Part shown: piece by piece, positions 25,680 through 34,224 of the stretch
Layout of the letters: the number at the start of each line of letters is the position of its first letter
Numbering within the stretch: the stretch's first letter is position 1
DNA from: an uncultured Bacteroides sp.
GTDB lineage: Bacteria > Bacteroidota > Bacteroidia > Bacteroidales > Bacteroidaceae
Length of the DNA stretch: 64,000 nt
Assembly: GCF_963678845.1 (NCBI RefSeq)
Contig: NZ_OY787464.1
Coordinates: 496,001 to 560,000 of the forward strand
Reading direction: 5' to 3'
The notes under the pieces: generated by a model
Databases searched by the model: none
Seen by the model: the letters and a program-made list of their open reading frames with translations, nothing else
What the model was told of the DNA's origin: nothing
Program-made: the position numbers and the translations under genes

Positions 25680-26738
25680 TCAATATTCATTAAAATAAGT
25701 TTGAATCTGTTTCCAATCGCTAGTCTTTGTCAGTGCAAGCATCAACAGAACTCTTGACTTCTGAGGATTTAGTTCCTGAGAAGCTATAAATCCATATTCG
25801 GCATCATTTACCTCTGCATCCAATGTACTTGGACCGGTTGGTACTCTTGACGAACGAACAACCTGAATACCAGCCTTTCTTGCTCTGATTAGTTCCGGGA
25901 AAATATTCTTGTGAATGTTACCATTTCCTACACCTGCATGAACAATACCTTTATAACCGGCAGCAATCAATGCATTAACAGCTTCGGGTTCCACATTTGA
26001 ATAGCTATAAATAATCCCCACTTTAGGAAGTTTATCTAATTTATCAACAGAGAACTCTGATGCTGAAGTGTGAATCTTGGTAGGAATACGATTAAAAAAC
26101 ACTTTACTATTAAAAACATAACCTAATGGGCCGCAATTAGGAGATTGGAAAGTCTCCACACTGATTGTATTTGTTTTCAGTACATCTCCGGCTCCAAGAA
26201 TAAGTCCATTCATAACAACCATAACCCCTTTGCCTACAGATTCTTTTGATGAGGCAGTAACTACGGCATTATATAAATTCAACGGACCATCTGCACTAAT
26301 TGCTGTTGAAGGACGCATAGCACCAACCAGAATAACCGGTTTATCACTATTTACCACAAGATTGAGAAAATAAGCGGTTTCTTCCATGGTATCGGTTCCA
26401 TGAGTAATCACAATACCATCTACTTTACTATCAGCAAGCAATATATTAATCCGCTTCGCGAGAGTGAGCCATACATCGTCAGACATATCCTGTGATCCTA
26501 TTCTGACAATTTGTTCGCCAGTTACATTTGCCACATTATTAATATCAGGAACAGCATCAAGTAATGCACTGATAGCTACTTGTCCGGCTGTATAATTTGT
26601 TTTTGTACTAGAAGCACCGGTTCCGGCTATCGTACCTCCTGTGGCTAAAATGTGAATATTAGGCTTTTGAGCCATTACTGTTAATGCTGATAGCAACACA
26701 CAGAAAACAAAAAATTGGAATCTTTTAACTGCTTTCAT
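25680..26738 (-). CDS. ansB: Periplasmic L-asparaginase, type II
   Basis: A 352-residue type II asparaginase that hydrolyses asparagine to aspartate and ammonia. A signal peptide (ending ALTVMAQ) sends it to the periplasm. The two catalytic threonine regions are intact: TGGTIAG with T36, and HGTDTMEETAYF with T115-D116. The GAMRPSTAISADGPLNLYNAV segment and the C-terminal GVGNGN and RVPTGPST segments are also standard. Length is close to E. coli AnsB (348). It sits 33 bases downstream of the Dcu-type exchanger gene and directly before the porin, so aspartate produced outside the membrane can be taken in by the exchanger in return for succinate or fumarate. Confidence 0.96.
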   Translation of the reverse strand: MKAVKRFQFFVFCVLLSALTVMAQKPNIHILATGGTIAGTGASSTKTNYTAGQVAISALLDAVPDINNVANVTGEQIVRIGSQDMSDDVWLTLAKRINILLADSKVDGIVITHGTDTMEETAYFLNLVVNSDKPVILVGAMRPSTAISADGPLNLYNAVVTASSKESVGKGVMVVMNGLILGAGDVLKTNTISVETFQSPNCGPLGYVFNSKVFFNRIPTKIHTSASEFSVDKLDKLPKVGIIYSYSNVEPEAVNALIAAGYKGIVHAGVGNGNIHKNIFPELIRARKAGIQVVRSSRVPTGPSTLDAEVNDAEYGFIASQELNPQKSRVLLMLALTKTSDWKQIQTYFNEY

Positions 26739-26771
26739 AACAATACATTTAATGGTTTATAAAAATAAGTC

Positions 26772-28085
26772 TTATGAAAAGAATTGAATCAACAGCAAAC
26801 CTACGCCTACGGCCACCACAGTAGAGATTAGACCAGGCATCATAAATGAGTGATTCAGCACATATTTACCAATGCGGGTAGTGCCCGTCCGGTCAAAATT
26901 AATAGCTGCTACAACTGTTGGATAATTAGGAATAAAGAAGTAGCCATTCACTGCCGGAAACAATGCAATTAGCATGTACGGCGAAATAGCCAATGCAATA
27001 CCCAGTGGCACAAGAGCTCTTACAGTAGCCGCCTGACTATATAGCAGAATAGACATTACAAAAAGAGCAAATCCAAAAAGCCACGGAGTTGTTGTTACAA
27101 CATCTTTAATCGATGCAGTCAATTCCGTGAGGTTACCTTCCAGAAAAGTATCGCCCATCCAGGCAATACCAAAGATAGCAATTACAGCCTGCATTCCTGC
27201 AGGGAACACAGAACCTTGAGTGGCTTTTATACCATCTGTTTTGGTAAATAAAAGAATTAAAGCTGCCGCCGACAGCATTAGAATCTCAATAATAGAAGAC
27301 ATGCTTAGTTTCACCATTTCACCATCAACAAGAAAAGACGGTCTTAACCCGTTGAAAGAGCCAAAGAGAACAATTAAGAATGTAGCTAAAACAAATATTA
27401 AAACTGAGATTAAAGCACTTCGGTTATTCTCCACTTCTTTTGTTTGTATCTTCTTTGTTTCAAATTCACCTTCTGCTATTCTTTTTTGGAATTCAGGATC
27501 ATCAGCAAGCTCCTTACCCACATACAAGGAATAAAATGCACCAGCCAACACTCCTATAAGAGTGGCAGGGATAGTTATTTTAAGGATATCAAACAATGAA
27601 ATATTATATCCCGACAATAATCCGAGAAGCGCTACTGTTGCTGCCGAAATAGGACTTGCTGTAATGGCTTGCTGAGATGCTATCACAGCTATACCCAATG
27701 GGCGTTCAGGTCTTATCTTTGTTTCAGTAGCAACTTCGGCTATTACAGGTAGAACAGAATAAGCTACATGTCCTGTTCCTGCTACAATTGTAAAAAGGTA
27801 AGTAACAATGGGGCTCAGCCAAACAACCTTGGATGGATTTTTCCGCAACAAACGTTCTGCAGCTTTTACCATATAATCAAGTCCACCGGCAGCCTGCATA
27901 CAAGAAGCTGCTGAAATAACTGCTGCAATCATTAACATCACATCAATTGGAGGTGCTGTAGGTTTTAACCCGAATACAAATGTAAGAATAGCCAGTCCTA
28001 CCCCACCCATAACTCCCAATCCAATTCCCCCTAATCGTGCTCCCACAAGGATAGCAATTAACACAAAAATTAATTGTAGTATCAT
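26772..28085 (-). CDS. Anaerobic C4-dicarboxylate exchanger (DcuA/DcuB family)
   Basis: A 437-residue inner-membrane protein with about 10-12 hydrophobic segments. The N-terminus (VGARLGGIGLGVMGGVGLAIL) and the segments GLKPTAPPIDVMLMIAAVISAASCMQAAGGLDYMV, GTGHVAYSVLPVIAEVA and IRPERPLGIAVIASQQAITASP are highly characteristic of Dcu exchangers, which swap external aspartate, fumarate or malate for internal succinate during fumarate respiration. A charged loop near residues 185-215 separates the two halves. DcuA and DcuB cannot be told apart from sequence alone; co-transcription with asparaginase favours aspartate uptake. It is the first gene of the three-gene operon. Confidence 0.95.
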   Translation of the reverse strand: MILQLIFVLIAILVGARLGGIGLGVMGGVGLAILTFVFGLKPTAPPIDVMLMIAAVISAASCMQAAGGLDYMVKAAERLLRKNPSKVVWLSPIVTYLFTIVAGTGHVAYSVLPVIAEVATETKIRPERPLGIAVIASQQAITASPISAATVALLGLLSGYNISLFDILKITIPATLIGVLAGAFYSLYVGKELADDPEFQKRIAEGEFETKKIQTKEVENNRSALISVLIFVLATFLIVLFGSFNGLRPSFLVDGEMVKLSMSSIIEILMLSAAALILLFTKTDGIKATQGSVFPAGMQAVIAIFGIAWMGDTFLEGNLTELTASIKDVVTTTPWLFGFALFVMSILLYSQAATVRALVPLGIALAISPYMLIALFPAVNGYFFIPNYPTVVAAINFDRTGTTRIGKYVLNHSFMMPGLISTVVAVGVGLLLIQFFS

Positions 28086-28283
28086 ATTAGCATTTTATAA
28101 CAGAGTCAAATTTCCTGATTAACAACATCTTTATTTACGTTTATTACATTACAGTATAAATATAACAAATTCATCCCAAATAGGTTTGAGAATCAGGACA
28201 ATAAATCCTATTAGTTATAAAAACTATTATATTCATATCTATGTTATTAATTAATAAGAAACTATGAATTAAAACTCTACATT

Positions 28284-28724
28284 ATGAAAACCTATTTATT
28301 GATAAGTATGCTTTTTTTTTCAATGAGAATATTCTCTCAGGATATTTATAATAGGGGGAATGAGGTAAATGCCTTTAATGAGTATTCTAACTTAGAAAAG
28401 ATGGATAAAAAAAACATCTCTTTACATGAAACAAATGAAAGTTTTCTGTATAAGTCCGGACTATACTTAGAGAAATCTGCTAATTATAGATATTTTGCTC
28501 TTGGGTCATTAGCTGCAAGTCTCATTTTTTCCTCGGTAGGTTCCAATTCAAATGAAAATTCAGAATCAAGCAGCAACAGAGACTTATGCTATATTGTTAG
28601 TGGTGTATTTCTTGCATCATCCATAGTATGCACTATTATATCTATAAATTACAAGATGAAAGCCGGGAAGCAACTCAAAATTTCGGCAAATGGTATGTCT
28701 GCCTATATTGCATATACATTTTAA
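28284..28724 (+). CDS. Small exported membrane protein, copy 1 of a tandem pair
   Basis: A 146-residue protein with a signal peptide (MKTYLLISMLFFSMRIFSQ) and two later hydrophobic segments (YFALGSLAASLIFSSVG and YIVSGVFLASSIVCTIISI). It is clearly paralogous to the next gene, sharing LYKSGLYLEKSANYRY, the SIVCTIISIxYxxKAGKQLK stretch and a final IAYTF/IAITF. This shared pattern despite low overall identity shows that both are real genes. I recognise no family and no function. It lies 16 bases before its paralogue, probably in one transcript with it. Confidence 0.72.
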   Translation: MKTYLLISMLFFSMRIFSQDIYNRGNEVNAFNEYSNLEKMDKKNISLHETNESFLYKSGLYLEKSANYRYFALGSLAASLIFSSVGSNSNENSESSSNRDLCYIVSGVFLASSIVCTIISINYKMKAGKQLKISANGMSAYIAYTF

Positions 28725-28740
28725 TTAAAGCTATACGATT

Positions 28741-29184
28741 ATGAAAAACATTTTAATAGCAATAATACTTCTATTTTCAATGAATACATTCTCCCAACAA
28801 ACAGAAAATTTGGAGAATGCAGGAATAAATAACTCTAAAGTAGAAGTTAAAGACAGCATAAAGATGACGATGGATATAAATACAAAAAGTATTTTAAACA
28901 AATCAGGCTACTATATGCAAAAATCAGCTTATTATGAATATGGAGCTATAGGTTCATTTGCTGCAAGCATTGGTCTTATGTTTATAGCTTTCAATAACAT
29001 TGATTTTTGGAATGGAGACAATGCAAATATTACAACAAGTGCTATCAGCGCAGTTGCTGCTACCCTATTTTTCACATCTGCCATTGTTTGCACTATCGCA
29101 TCAATCAGATATGATAAAAAGGCAGGGAAAGAACTCAAATTATTTATGCGTGGTGGGGCTGGTACTATTGCTATAACATTTTAA
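28741..29184 (+). CDS. Small exported membrane protein, copy 2 of a tandem pair
   Basis: A 147-residue paralogue of the preceding protein, with a signal peptide (MKNILIAIILLFSMNTFSQ), the motif LNKSGYYMQKSAYYEYGAIGS, a second hydrophobic segment (AVAATLFFTSAIVCTIASI) and a basic tail (RYDKKAGKELKLFMRG) ending TIAITF. The predicted layout is two membrane helices with a short extramembrane loop and a basic C-terminal region. No family is recognised. The third gene 62 bases downstream is unrelated in sequence but also exported, so the three may form a small operon of envelope proteins. Confidence 0.72.
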   Translation: MKNILIAIILLFSMNTFSQQTENLENAGINNSKVEVKDSIKMTMDINTKSILNKSGYYMQKSAYYEYGAIGSFAASIGLMFIAFNNIDFWNGDNANITTSAISAVAATLFFTSAIVCTIASIRYDKKAGKELKLFMRGGAGTIAITF

Positions 29185-29246
29185 TTGCCCAAACGACAAA
29201 TATTTCAACAAGAAACATTATATTCGCAACATAAAAAGGAATCTAT

Positions 29247-29831
29247 ATGAGAAGTTGTGTTTTAATATTCTTTCTTTTATTACTTCCGGTAAAGTCTCTT
29301 GCACAAAAGAGTCCGGAGTCTGTTGTGACCGATTTTTATAACTGGTATTTTGAAGTGATAGAAAGTGGTCAAATTGAAGAGTATCAGCCTATATTCGTTG
29401 CAGATTCTACAGGCATGGCAACGCTAAATATGGATAAATATATTAAGAATCTTAGATTCTATAATTTTACAGACAGTTTGATTAATCATGAAATAAATTC
29501 GTATCAAAATTGCATTAAAGAAGTTAGTAAAACAAAGTTTGATGACTTAAATGATAAGTTTCCGAATTTGGATGATTACAAAAACATTGGCTGCGATTTC
29601 TTTAACATATACCGTTGGCTAATGGACGTTGAACCAATGAATGGTGTAGAAATTATTGAGACAATAAAAGTTAATGAGAATAAAATAATAGTCAAGGGAC
29701 GGTTCTTTAGAGGAAGCGACATAACCAAGGACAAAAGCTATTGGAATAAAAATCTATATGTTAGCTTGAATAAAGAAAATAGCATTTGGAAAATAGATCA
29801 AATAGAAATAAAAAAAACGAATTTGAAATAG
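29247..29831 (+). CDS. Exported DUF3828-like protein
   Basis: A 194-residue exported protein with a signal peptide (ending VKSLAQ). The following SPESVVTDFYNWYFEVI and a C-terminal VKGRFFRGSDI...LYVSLNKENSIWKIDQIEI resemble the DUF3828 group, whose members share a cystatin/NTF2-like alpha-plus-beta fold with the start PxxxVxxFYxWY and the end WxIxxI. The function of that group is unknown, and the assignment is from pattern only. It ends 32 bases before the convergent cation transporter gene with no obvious terminator between. Confidence 0.65.
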   Translation: MRSCVLIFFLLLLPVKSLAQKSPESVVTDFYNWYFEVIESGQIEEYQPIFVADSTGMATLNMDKYIKNLRFYNFTDSLINHEINSYQNCIKEVSKTKFDDLNDKFPNLDDYKNIGCDFFNIYRWLMDVEPMNGVEIIETIKVNENKIIVKGRFFRGSDITKDKSYWNKNLYVSLNKENSIWKIDQIEIKKTNLK

Positions 29832-29863
29832 TTCTTTAGTCCCTATACTATTCATTAGCCAGG

Positions 29864-30757
29864 CTAGTATTTATCTTCTACTTTTTCAGAATTAATATGA
29901 GTTTCATGTTCTGGTTCTGCATGAATATAAACCTCGCTTCTATTAATTAAATTATTTATTTCCTTTTCAATTTTATCGCAGATCTCATGAACTTTCATCA
30001 ATGATAATTCAGAATCTAAATGAACATTCACCTTGATAAAGGTATCCGCACCCGCAGAGCGGATCTTAAGTCCATGAAAAGATTTTACTTCAGGTATAGA
30101 TAGTAGTTTTTGTTCTACCATATTAACTTTATCTTGTGGAGCTGTATCCAACAATACTTCAATAGCCTTTTTCCCTAATTTAAAAGATACTGACACAACA
30201 AGAACAGCAACAAACAAAGCAGCTACTGAGTCAGCAAAGTAGTAACCAAAATTTGCACATATCAATCCAAATAGTACTACTGCTGAGCTCCATATATCTG
30301 TAGAGAAATGAAGGGCATCAGCTTCTAAAGCCTGACTATTATGCTTTTTTGCAACTTTATATAATGCTCTCGAACGTTTTGCATCAATGATAATGGCGGA
30401 GATAACTACAACATAACTCCACATATTAACCTCTATATGAGTATTTCCAGTTAGCAAGCGGTGTATTGCTTCATAAACTATCCAGACACTTGTAATGATA
30501 AGCAACAATGTTTCAATCAGAGCAGAGAAATTCTCTATTTTACCGTGTCCATAGTTATGTTCTCTATCAGCAGGTTTATCAGAAATGCTAACAGAAAAAT
30601 AAGTAATAACAGCAGCAACAAGATCTAGTGTAGAATGCAATGCTTCAGAAAGGATGCCCAAGCTACCGGTAAGAATACCAATAATCATTTTAAAACCAGT
30701 TAAAAATATAGCTGCAAATACAGAAAGTAGGGCTACCTTTTTCTTTTCATTTTCCAT
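29864..30757 (-). CDS. Cation diffusion facilitator family transporter
   Basis: A 297-residue inner-membrane divalent metal efflux protein (zinc, iron or manganese out, protons in). Six hydrophobic segments occupy the first ~205 residues. The metal site is visible as HSTLD in helix 2 and HFSTD in helix 5, both HxxxD, typical of zinc- or iron-type CDF proteins. The conserved DKPADREHNYGHGKIENF loop follows helix 2. Residues from about 215 form the cytoplasmic dimerisation domain, ending in a histidine/glutamate-rich tail. It is a single gene with a candidate -7 box upstream. Confidence 0.93.
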   Translation of the reverse strand: MENEKKKVALLSVFAAIFLTGFKMIIGILTGSLGILSEALHSTLDLVAAVITYFSVSISDKPADREHNYGHGKIENFSALIETLLLIITSVWIVYEAIHRLLTGNTHIEVNMWSYVVVISAIIIDAKRSRALYKVAKKHNSQALEADALHFSTDIWSSAVVLFGLICANFGYYFADSVAALFVAVLVVSVSFKLGKKAIEVLLDTAPQDKVNMVEQKLLSIPEVKSFHGLKIRSAGADTFIKVNVHLDSELSLMKVHEICDKIEKEINNLINRSEVYIHAEPEHETHINSEKVEDKY

Positions 30758-30802
30758 CTTTATCCTTTCTAAACTAATAAACTAAATTGTTCTGTTTGCG
30801 TG

Positions 30803-30810
30803 CAAAGCTA
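30803..30810 (-). promoter_or_regulatory. -7 box of the cation transporter gene
   Basis: TAGCTTTG on the reverse strand fits TAnnTTTG, about 45 bases before the ATG at 30757. No -33 element with standard spacing is visible. Confidence 0.45.
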
Positions 30811-31029
30811 TAAAAATAAGTTGAACAAGATTTATTCTATTTTAAAAATTAATTGTAAACAAACTAATATAGATTTAGTCTAATTATATCTAAAATGAAT
30901 TATTTAGTAATCAAGGCAAAGCAGTAACAATCAAAGCTATATCATCTGATACAATGGCTATTTTAATAAGATTTATTAAAACGATATTATTTTTATCGTT
31001 GCAAACCCCTATATACAAAACAATTTTAG

Positions 31030-31037
31030 TACTTTTG
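31030..31037 (+). promoter_or_regulatory. -7 box of the PBP1A gene
   Basis: TACTTTTG fits TAnnTTTG and would start transcription near 31044, about 70 bases before the ATG at 31117. The -33 element is not recognisable. Confidence 0.45.
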
Positions 31038-31116
31038 CCCAGTATTTTTTGAGAATAAAAGACTAATCCAATTATTTGGCTTAGTCTATAAACAATCATA
31101 ATTGAATCATACTTAG

Positions 31117-33513
31117 ATGACAAACTTTGATAAAAGTAATTTGGTTTCTCGCGGAAAATCCGCCTTTATCTTTTTAAAATCCAAATACAAAACCTTGGTT
31201 GCTAAAAGCAAATCTCTTTACCAGAATTCCCCTTGGTACAAGAAAATCTTATTAATTTTTTGTTCATTAATCCTTTTATTCTCTCTCTACCTATTCATGG
31301 TAGACATCAATTTCCTTTGGTTATTCGGAAAATCGCCAAGTATGTCGAGCATAAACAATCCAAACCAAAGTGTTGCCTCAGAAATATATAGCGCAGACGG
31401 AAAACTGATCAGCAAATATTTTAGAGAAAACAGAACTCCGGTGAAATATGAAGAAATATCACCTATATTAATAAAAACACTTATCTGTACTGAAGATGAA
31501 CGTTTTTATGAACACTTTGGAGTCGATTTGAAAGGTGTGTTTTCTGCAATGAAGGATATGACCAAAGGTAATGCTCGCGGAGCCAGCACCATTACTCAAC
31601 AGTTGGTAAAAAACATGTTCAAGGTTCGTTCACAATATTCCAGAGGTCTTTTGGGGAATATACCGGGTCTAAAACTGCTTATTATGAAATCAAAGGAATG
31701 GATTACAGCAGTAAAGATCGAAATGTTCTACTCCAAAAAGGATATTCTTACCATGTACCTCAACACTGTTGATTTTGGAAGTAATGCTTATGGTATAAAA
31801 ACGGCATGTAAAACGTACTTCAACACTACTCCGGAGCGCCTTACTGTTGAACAGGCTGCTACATTAGTTGGTTTGCTCAAAGCCACTACTACTTACAATC
31901 CGCGTCTTAAGCCCCAAAATAGTTTTAAGCGACGCAATGTTGTGCTGGAAAACCTATTGAAGCACCGTCTTATTAGTTCTGCTGAGTTTGATTCTTTGAA
32001 AAGAATTCCTATTAAGCTTAATTATAGCATTGAGACAAATTATGGTGGCCAGGCACTTTATTTTAGAGAAGCTGTTGCAGAATCTCTAAAAGACTGGTGC
32101 AAAGAGAACAATATTGATTTGTATTCTGACGGATTGAAAATATATACAACACTAGATACCAGAATGCAAAAGTATGCAGAAGACGCAGTAGACAAACAAA
32201 TGCGTATCGTACAACGAAATTTCAATAACCATTGGGGAAAAGAAAATCCTTGGCAAGACAAAAATCATAAAGAATTAATTGGATTTATTGAAGATCTGGC
32301 AAAGAAAACCGTATTATACAAAATTCTGCAACAGAAGTATCCTGATCGACCGGATTCAGTTAGCTATTACATGAATAAACCTCACCGATTAAAAGTTTTT
32401 GATTATAAAACAGGAGTTAAAGACACTACTTTTAGTGAAATGGATTCTATTCGTTATATGGAGAGATTTATGCACACTGGCTTTGTTGCAATGGAACCTC
32501 AATCTGGTTTTGTAAGAGCATGGGTTGGAGATATCAATTTCCAATCATGGAAATATGACAAAGTACTTTCTAAACGTCAGCCAGGATCTACCTTTAAGTT
32601 ATTTGATTATGCTACAGCATTCAATAAGGGTATGTCTCCTTGTGATGAGCGTGTGGATCAATATGTTGAGTGGGAAGTGATGGAAAAAGGAGAACTAAAA
32701 AAATGGACGCCTCGCAATGCTAATGGTAACTATAGCGGTCAAACATTAACTCTTAAAGCAGCTTTTGCAAGATCAATAAACAGTATCGCAGTACAAATTG
32801 CTAAAGAAGTAGGCATTGGTGAAATTATAAAAACTGCCCATGCAATGGGAATCAAGACTCCTTTAAATAATATTCCATCCATATCTTTAGGTTCGTCAGA
32901 CGTATCACTACTTGAACTAGTCAATTCATATTGTACGGTAGTTAATGATGGTATGACACATGATCCTGTATTAGTAACGCGAATTGAAGACCGTAATGGT
33001 AATGTACTATATAATTATGTTCCGGAGCAGAAACAAGCTATCCCTTATGAAACGGCTTTCCTAATGCAACAAATGCTTCAGGGAGGACTTACAGAACCTA
33101 TGGGAACAACGCAAGCTTTATGGTCTTTCGACTTATTCAAATACAACACTGATTTTGGAGGTAAGACAGGAACATCTTCCAACCACTCTGATGCATGGTT
33201 CGTTGGTGTTACTCCTAATTTGGTTGGAGGCGCTTGGGTTGGAGGTGAACATCGAAGCATCCACTTCAGAACAGGGCAGTTGGGCGAAGGTAGTAAAACA
33301 GCCTTGCCAATATTTGGATATTTTATGGAAAAAGTACTTGCTGATCCTCATTTATCTAAATACAAAGCAAAATTCCCTAAACCAAAACAACCTATTACCC
33401 GATCTTATCAATGCCAGTCAGCATATCCTAAAGCTGAAAGCGACTCGACAAGTCAGGTTGCAACAGACAGTCTTGGCATAGAGGAAGGAATTGACGAGAA
33501 TCTAATGGAGTAA
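31117..33513 (+). CDS. Class A penicillin-binding protein (PBP1A-like)
   Basis: A 798-residue inner-membrane enzyme that polymerises and cross-links peptidoglycan. A basic N-terminus is followed by one membrane helix (about 44-62). The glycosyltransferase (GT51) domain follows, with E126 in TEDERFYEHFGVD and the GASTITQQLVKN motif. The transpeptidase domain has the three penicillin-binding motifs: STFK in QPGSTFKLFDY, SIN in RSINSIAVQ, and KTGT in GGKTGTSSNHSDAW. The tail after about 750 is low complexity and acidic. It is a single gene with a very strong terminator directly after. Either of the usual symbols, mrcA or pbp1A, would fit. Confidence 0.95.
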   Translation: MTNFDKSNLVSRGKSAFIFLKSKYKTLVAKSKSLYQNSPWYKKILLIFCSLILLFSLYLFMVDINFLWLFGKSPSMSSINNPNQSVASEIYSADGKLISKYFRENRTPVKYEEISPILIKTLICTEDERFYEHFGVDLKGVFSAMKDMTKGNARGASTITQQLVKNMFKVRSQYSRGLLGNIPGLKLLIMKSKEWITAVKIEMFYSKKDILTMYLNTVDFGSNAYGIKTACKTYFNTTPERLTVEQAATLVGLLKATTTYNPRLKPQNSFKRRNVVLENLLKHRLISSAEFDSLKRIPIKLNYSIETNYGGQALYFREAVAESLKDWCKENNIDLYSDGLKIYTTLDTRMQKYAEDAVDKQMRIVQRNFNNHWGKENPWQDKNHKELIGFIEDLAKKTVLYKILQQKYPDRPDSVSYYMNKPHRLKVFDYKTGVKDTTFSEMDSIRYMERFMHTGFVAMEPQSGFVRAWVGDINFQSWKYDKVLSKRQPGSTFKLFDYATAFNKGMSPCDERVDQYVEWEVMEKGELKKWTPRNANGNYSGQTLTLKAAFARSINSIAVQIAKEVGIGEIIKTAHAMGIKTPLNNIPSISLGSSDVSLLELVNSYCTVVNDGMTHDPVLVTRIEDRNGNVLYNYVPEQKQAIPYETAFLMQQMLQGGLTEPMGTTQALWSFDLFKYNTDFGGKTGTSSNHSDAWFVGVTPNLVGGAWVGGEHRSIHFRTGQLGEGSKTALPIFGYFMEKVLADPHLSKYKAKFPKPKQPITRSYQCQSAYPKAESDSTSQVATDSLGIEEGIDENLME

Positions 33514-33523
33514 ATCATATAAA

Positions 33524-33577
33524 TATATATAAGAAAAGGCACCGATCATTATGGATCGGTGCCTTTTCTTATATATA
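33524..33577. terminator. 24-bp perfect terminator after PBP1A
   Basis: 33524-33547 pairs without mismatch with 33554-33577, around a 6-base loop. The GC-rich inner part is GGCACCGATC and the outer ends are AT-rich, which act as U-tracts. Confidence 0.85.
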
Positions 33578-33750
33578 GCATTCATTACTCATAATAAAAA
33601 CGATATAGTATCCTCTCATTATTCTGATATACAGTAAAAAAAAGGAAAGCGCATTTAATAATAATTTAATTTGATTTATTTACTCATATCAAGCAGTATT
33701 TATATACTTCACTTCGTTTAATGGATAAAATAATTTAAATAAGTTTTGCG

Positions 33751-34224
33751 ATGAGGAAGAAGAATACAACATTACTAAACATCACCAATAAAGCATTATC
33801 CGGATTATTAGTATTACTCGGATTTAGTGCTTGCACGGTAGGTGCAGGAGGTGCAGGAGGAGATGGACCATATATGTATGGAATACCATATGCACAACAT
33901 TCTATAAAAGGCAAGGTTGAAAATCAATCGGGGGTGCTTATTAAAGGAATAAGAATAATTTGTAGCATAAAAAATCATTGGATGCCTCAAGACACTTTGT
34001 TGTCTGATATAAAAGGAGAATTCACCTTTACAAAACAAATCGTTGAACCAGATGTAACATACAAACTTGTCTGCACAGATATTGATGGCACCAATAATGG
34101 CTCCTATAAAGAAGATTCAGTAAATGTTGATTTCAAGAGAAGCGATCTAAGCGATGAATCTGGATGGTTTCAAGGAAAAGCCACAAAGAATATAACAATA
34201 AAACTGACCGAAAATGGGAAATGA
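33751..34224 (+). CDS. Radical SAM-associated putative lipoprotein
   Basis: A 157-residue lipoprotein precursor (lipobox FSAC, cysteine 28). The mature N-terminus is TVGAGGAGGDGPYMYGIPYAQHSIKG, rich in glycine with a YGIPYA motif, followed by a carboxypeptidase-regulatory/Ig-like beta domain (VENQSGVLIKGIRIICSI ... DIKGEFTFTKQI). I recall an NCBI family (lipo_with_rSAM, TIGR04134) of such lipoproteins, found only beside a radical SAM/SPASM enzyme. Here that enzyme follows, overlapping by 11 bases. A modification of this protein by the enzyme, as in RiPP-like maturation, is an inference; the conserved YGIPYA region or the cysteines are candidate targets. Confidence 0.82.
   Translation: MRKKNTTLLNITNKALSGLLVLLGFSACTVGAGGAGGDGPYMYGIPYAQHSIKGKVENQSGVLIKGIRIICSIKNHWMPQDTLLSDIKGEFTFTKQIVEPDVTYKLVCTDIDGTNNGSYKEDSVNVDFKRSDLSDESGWFQGKATKNITIKLTENGK

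Larger units (their letters stand above)
30758..31116. other. Intergenic region between cation transporter and PBP1A genes
   Basis: This divergent gap of 359 bases holds two candidate -7 boxes, one for each gene (listed separately). Apart from these I see only AT-rich sequence and no gene-like frame. Confidence 0.5.
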
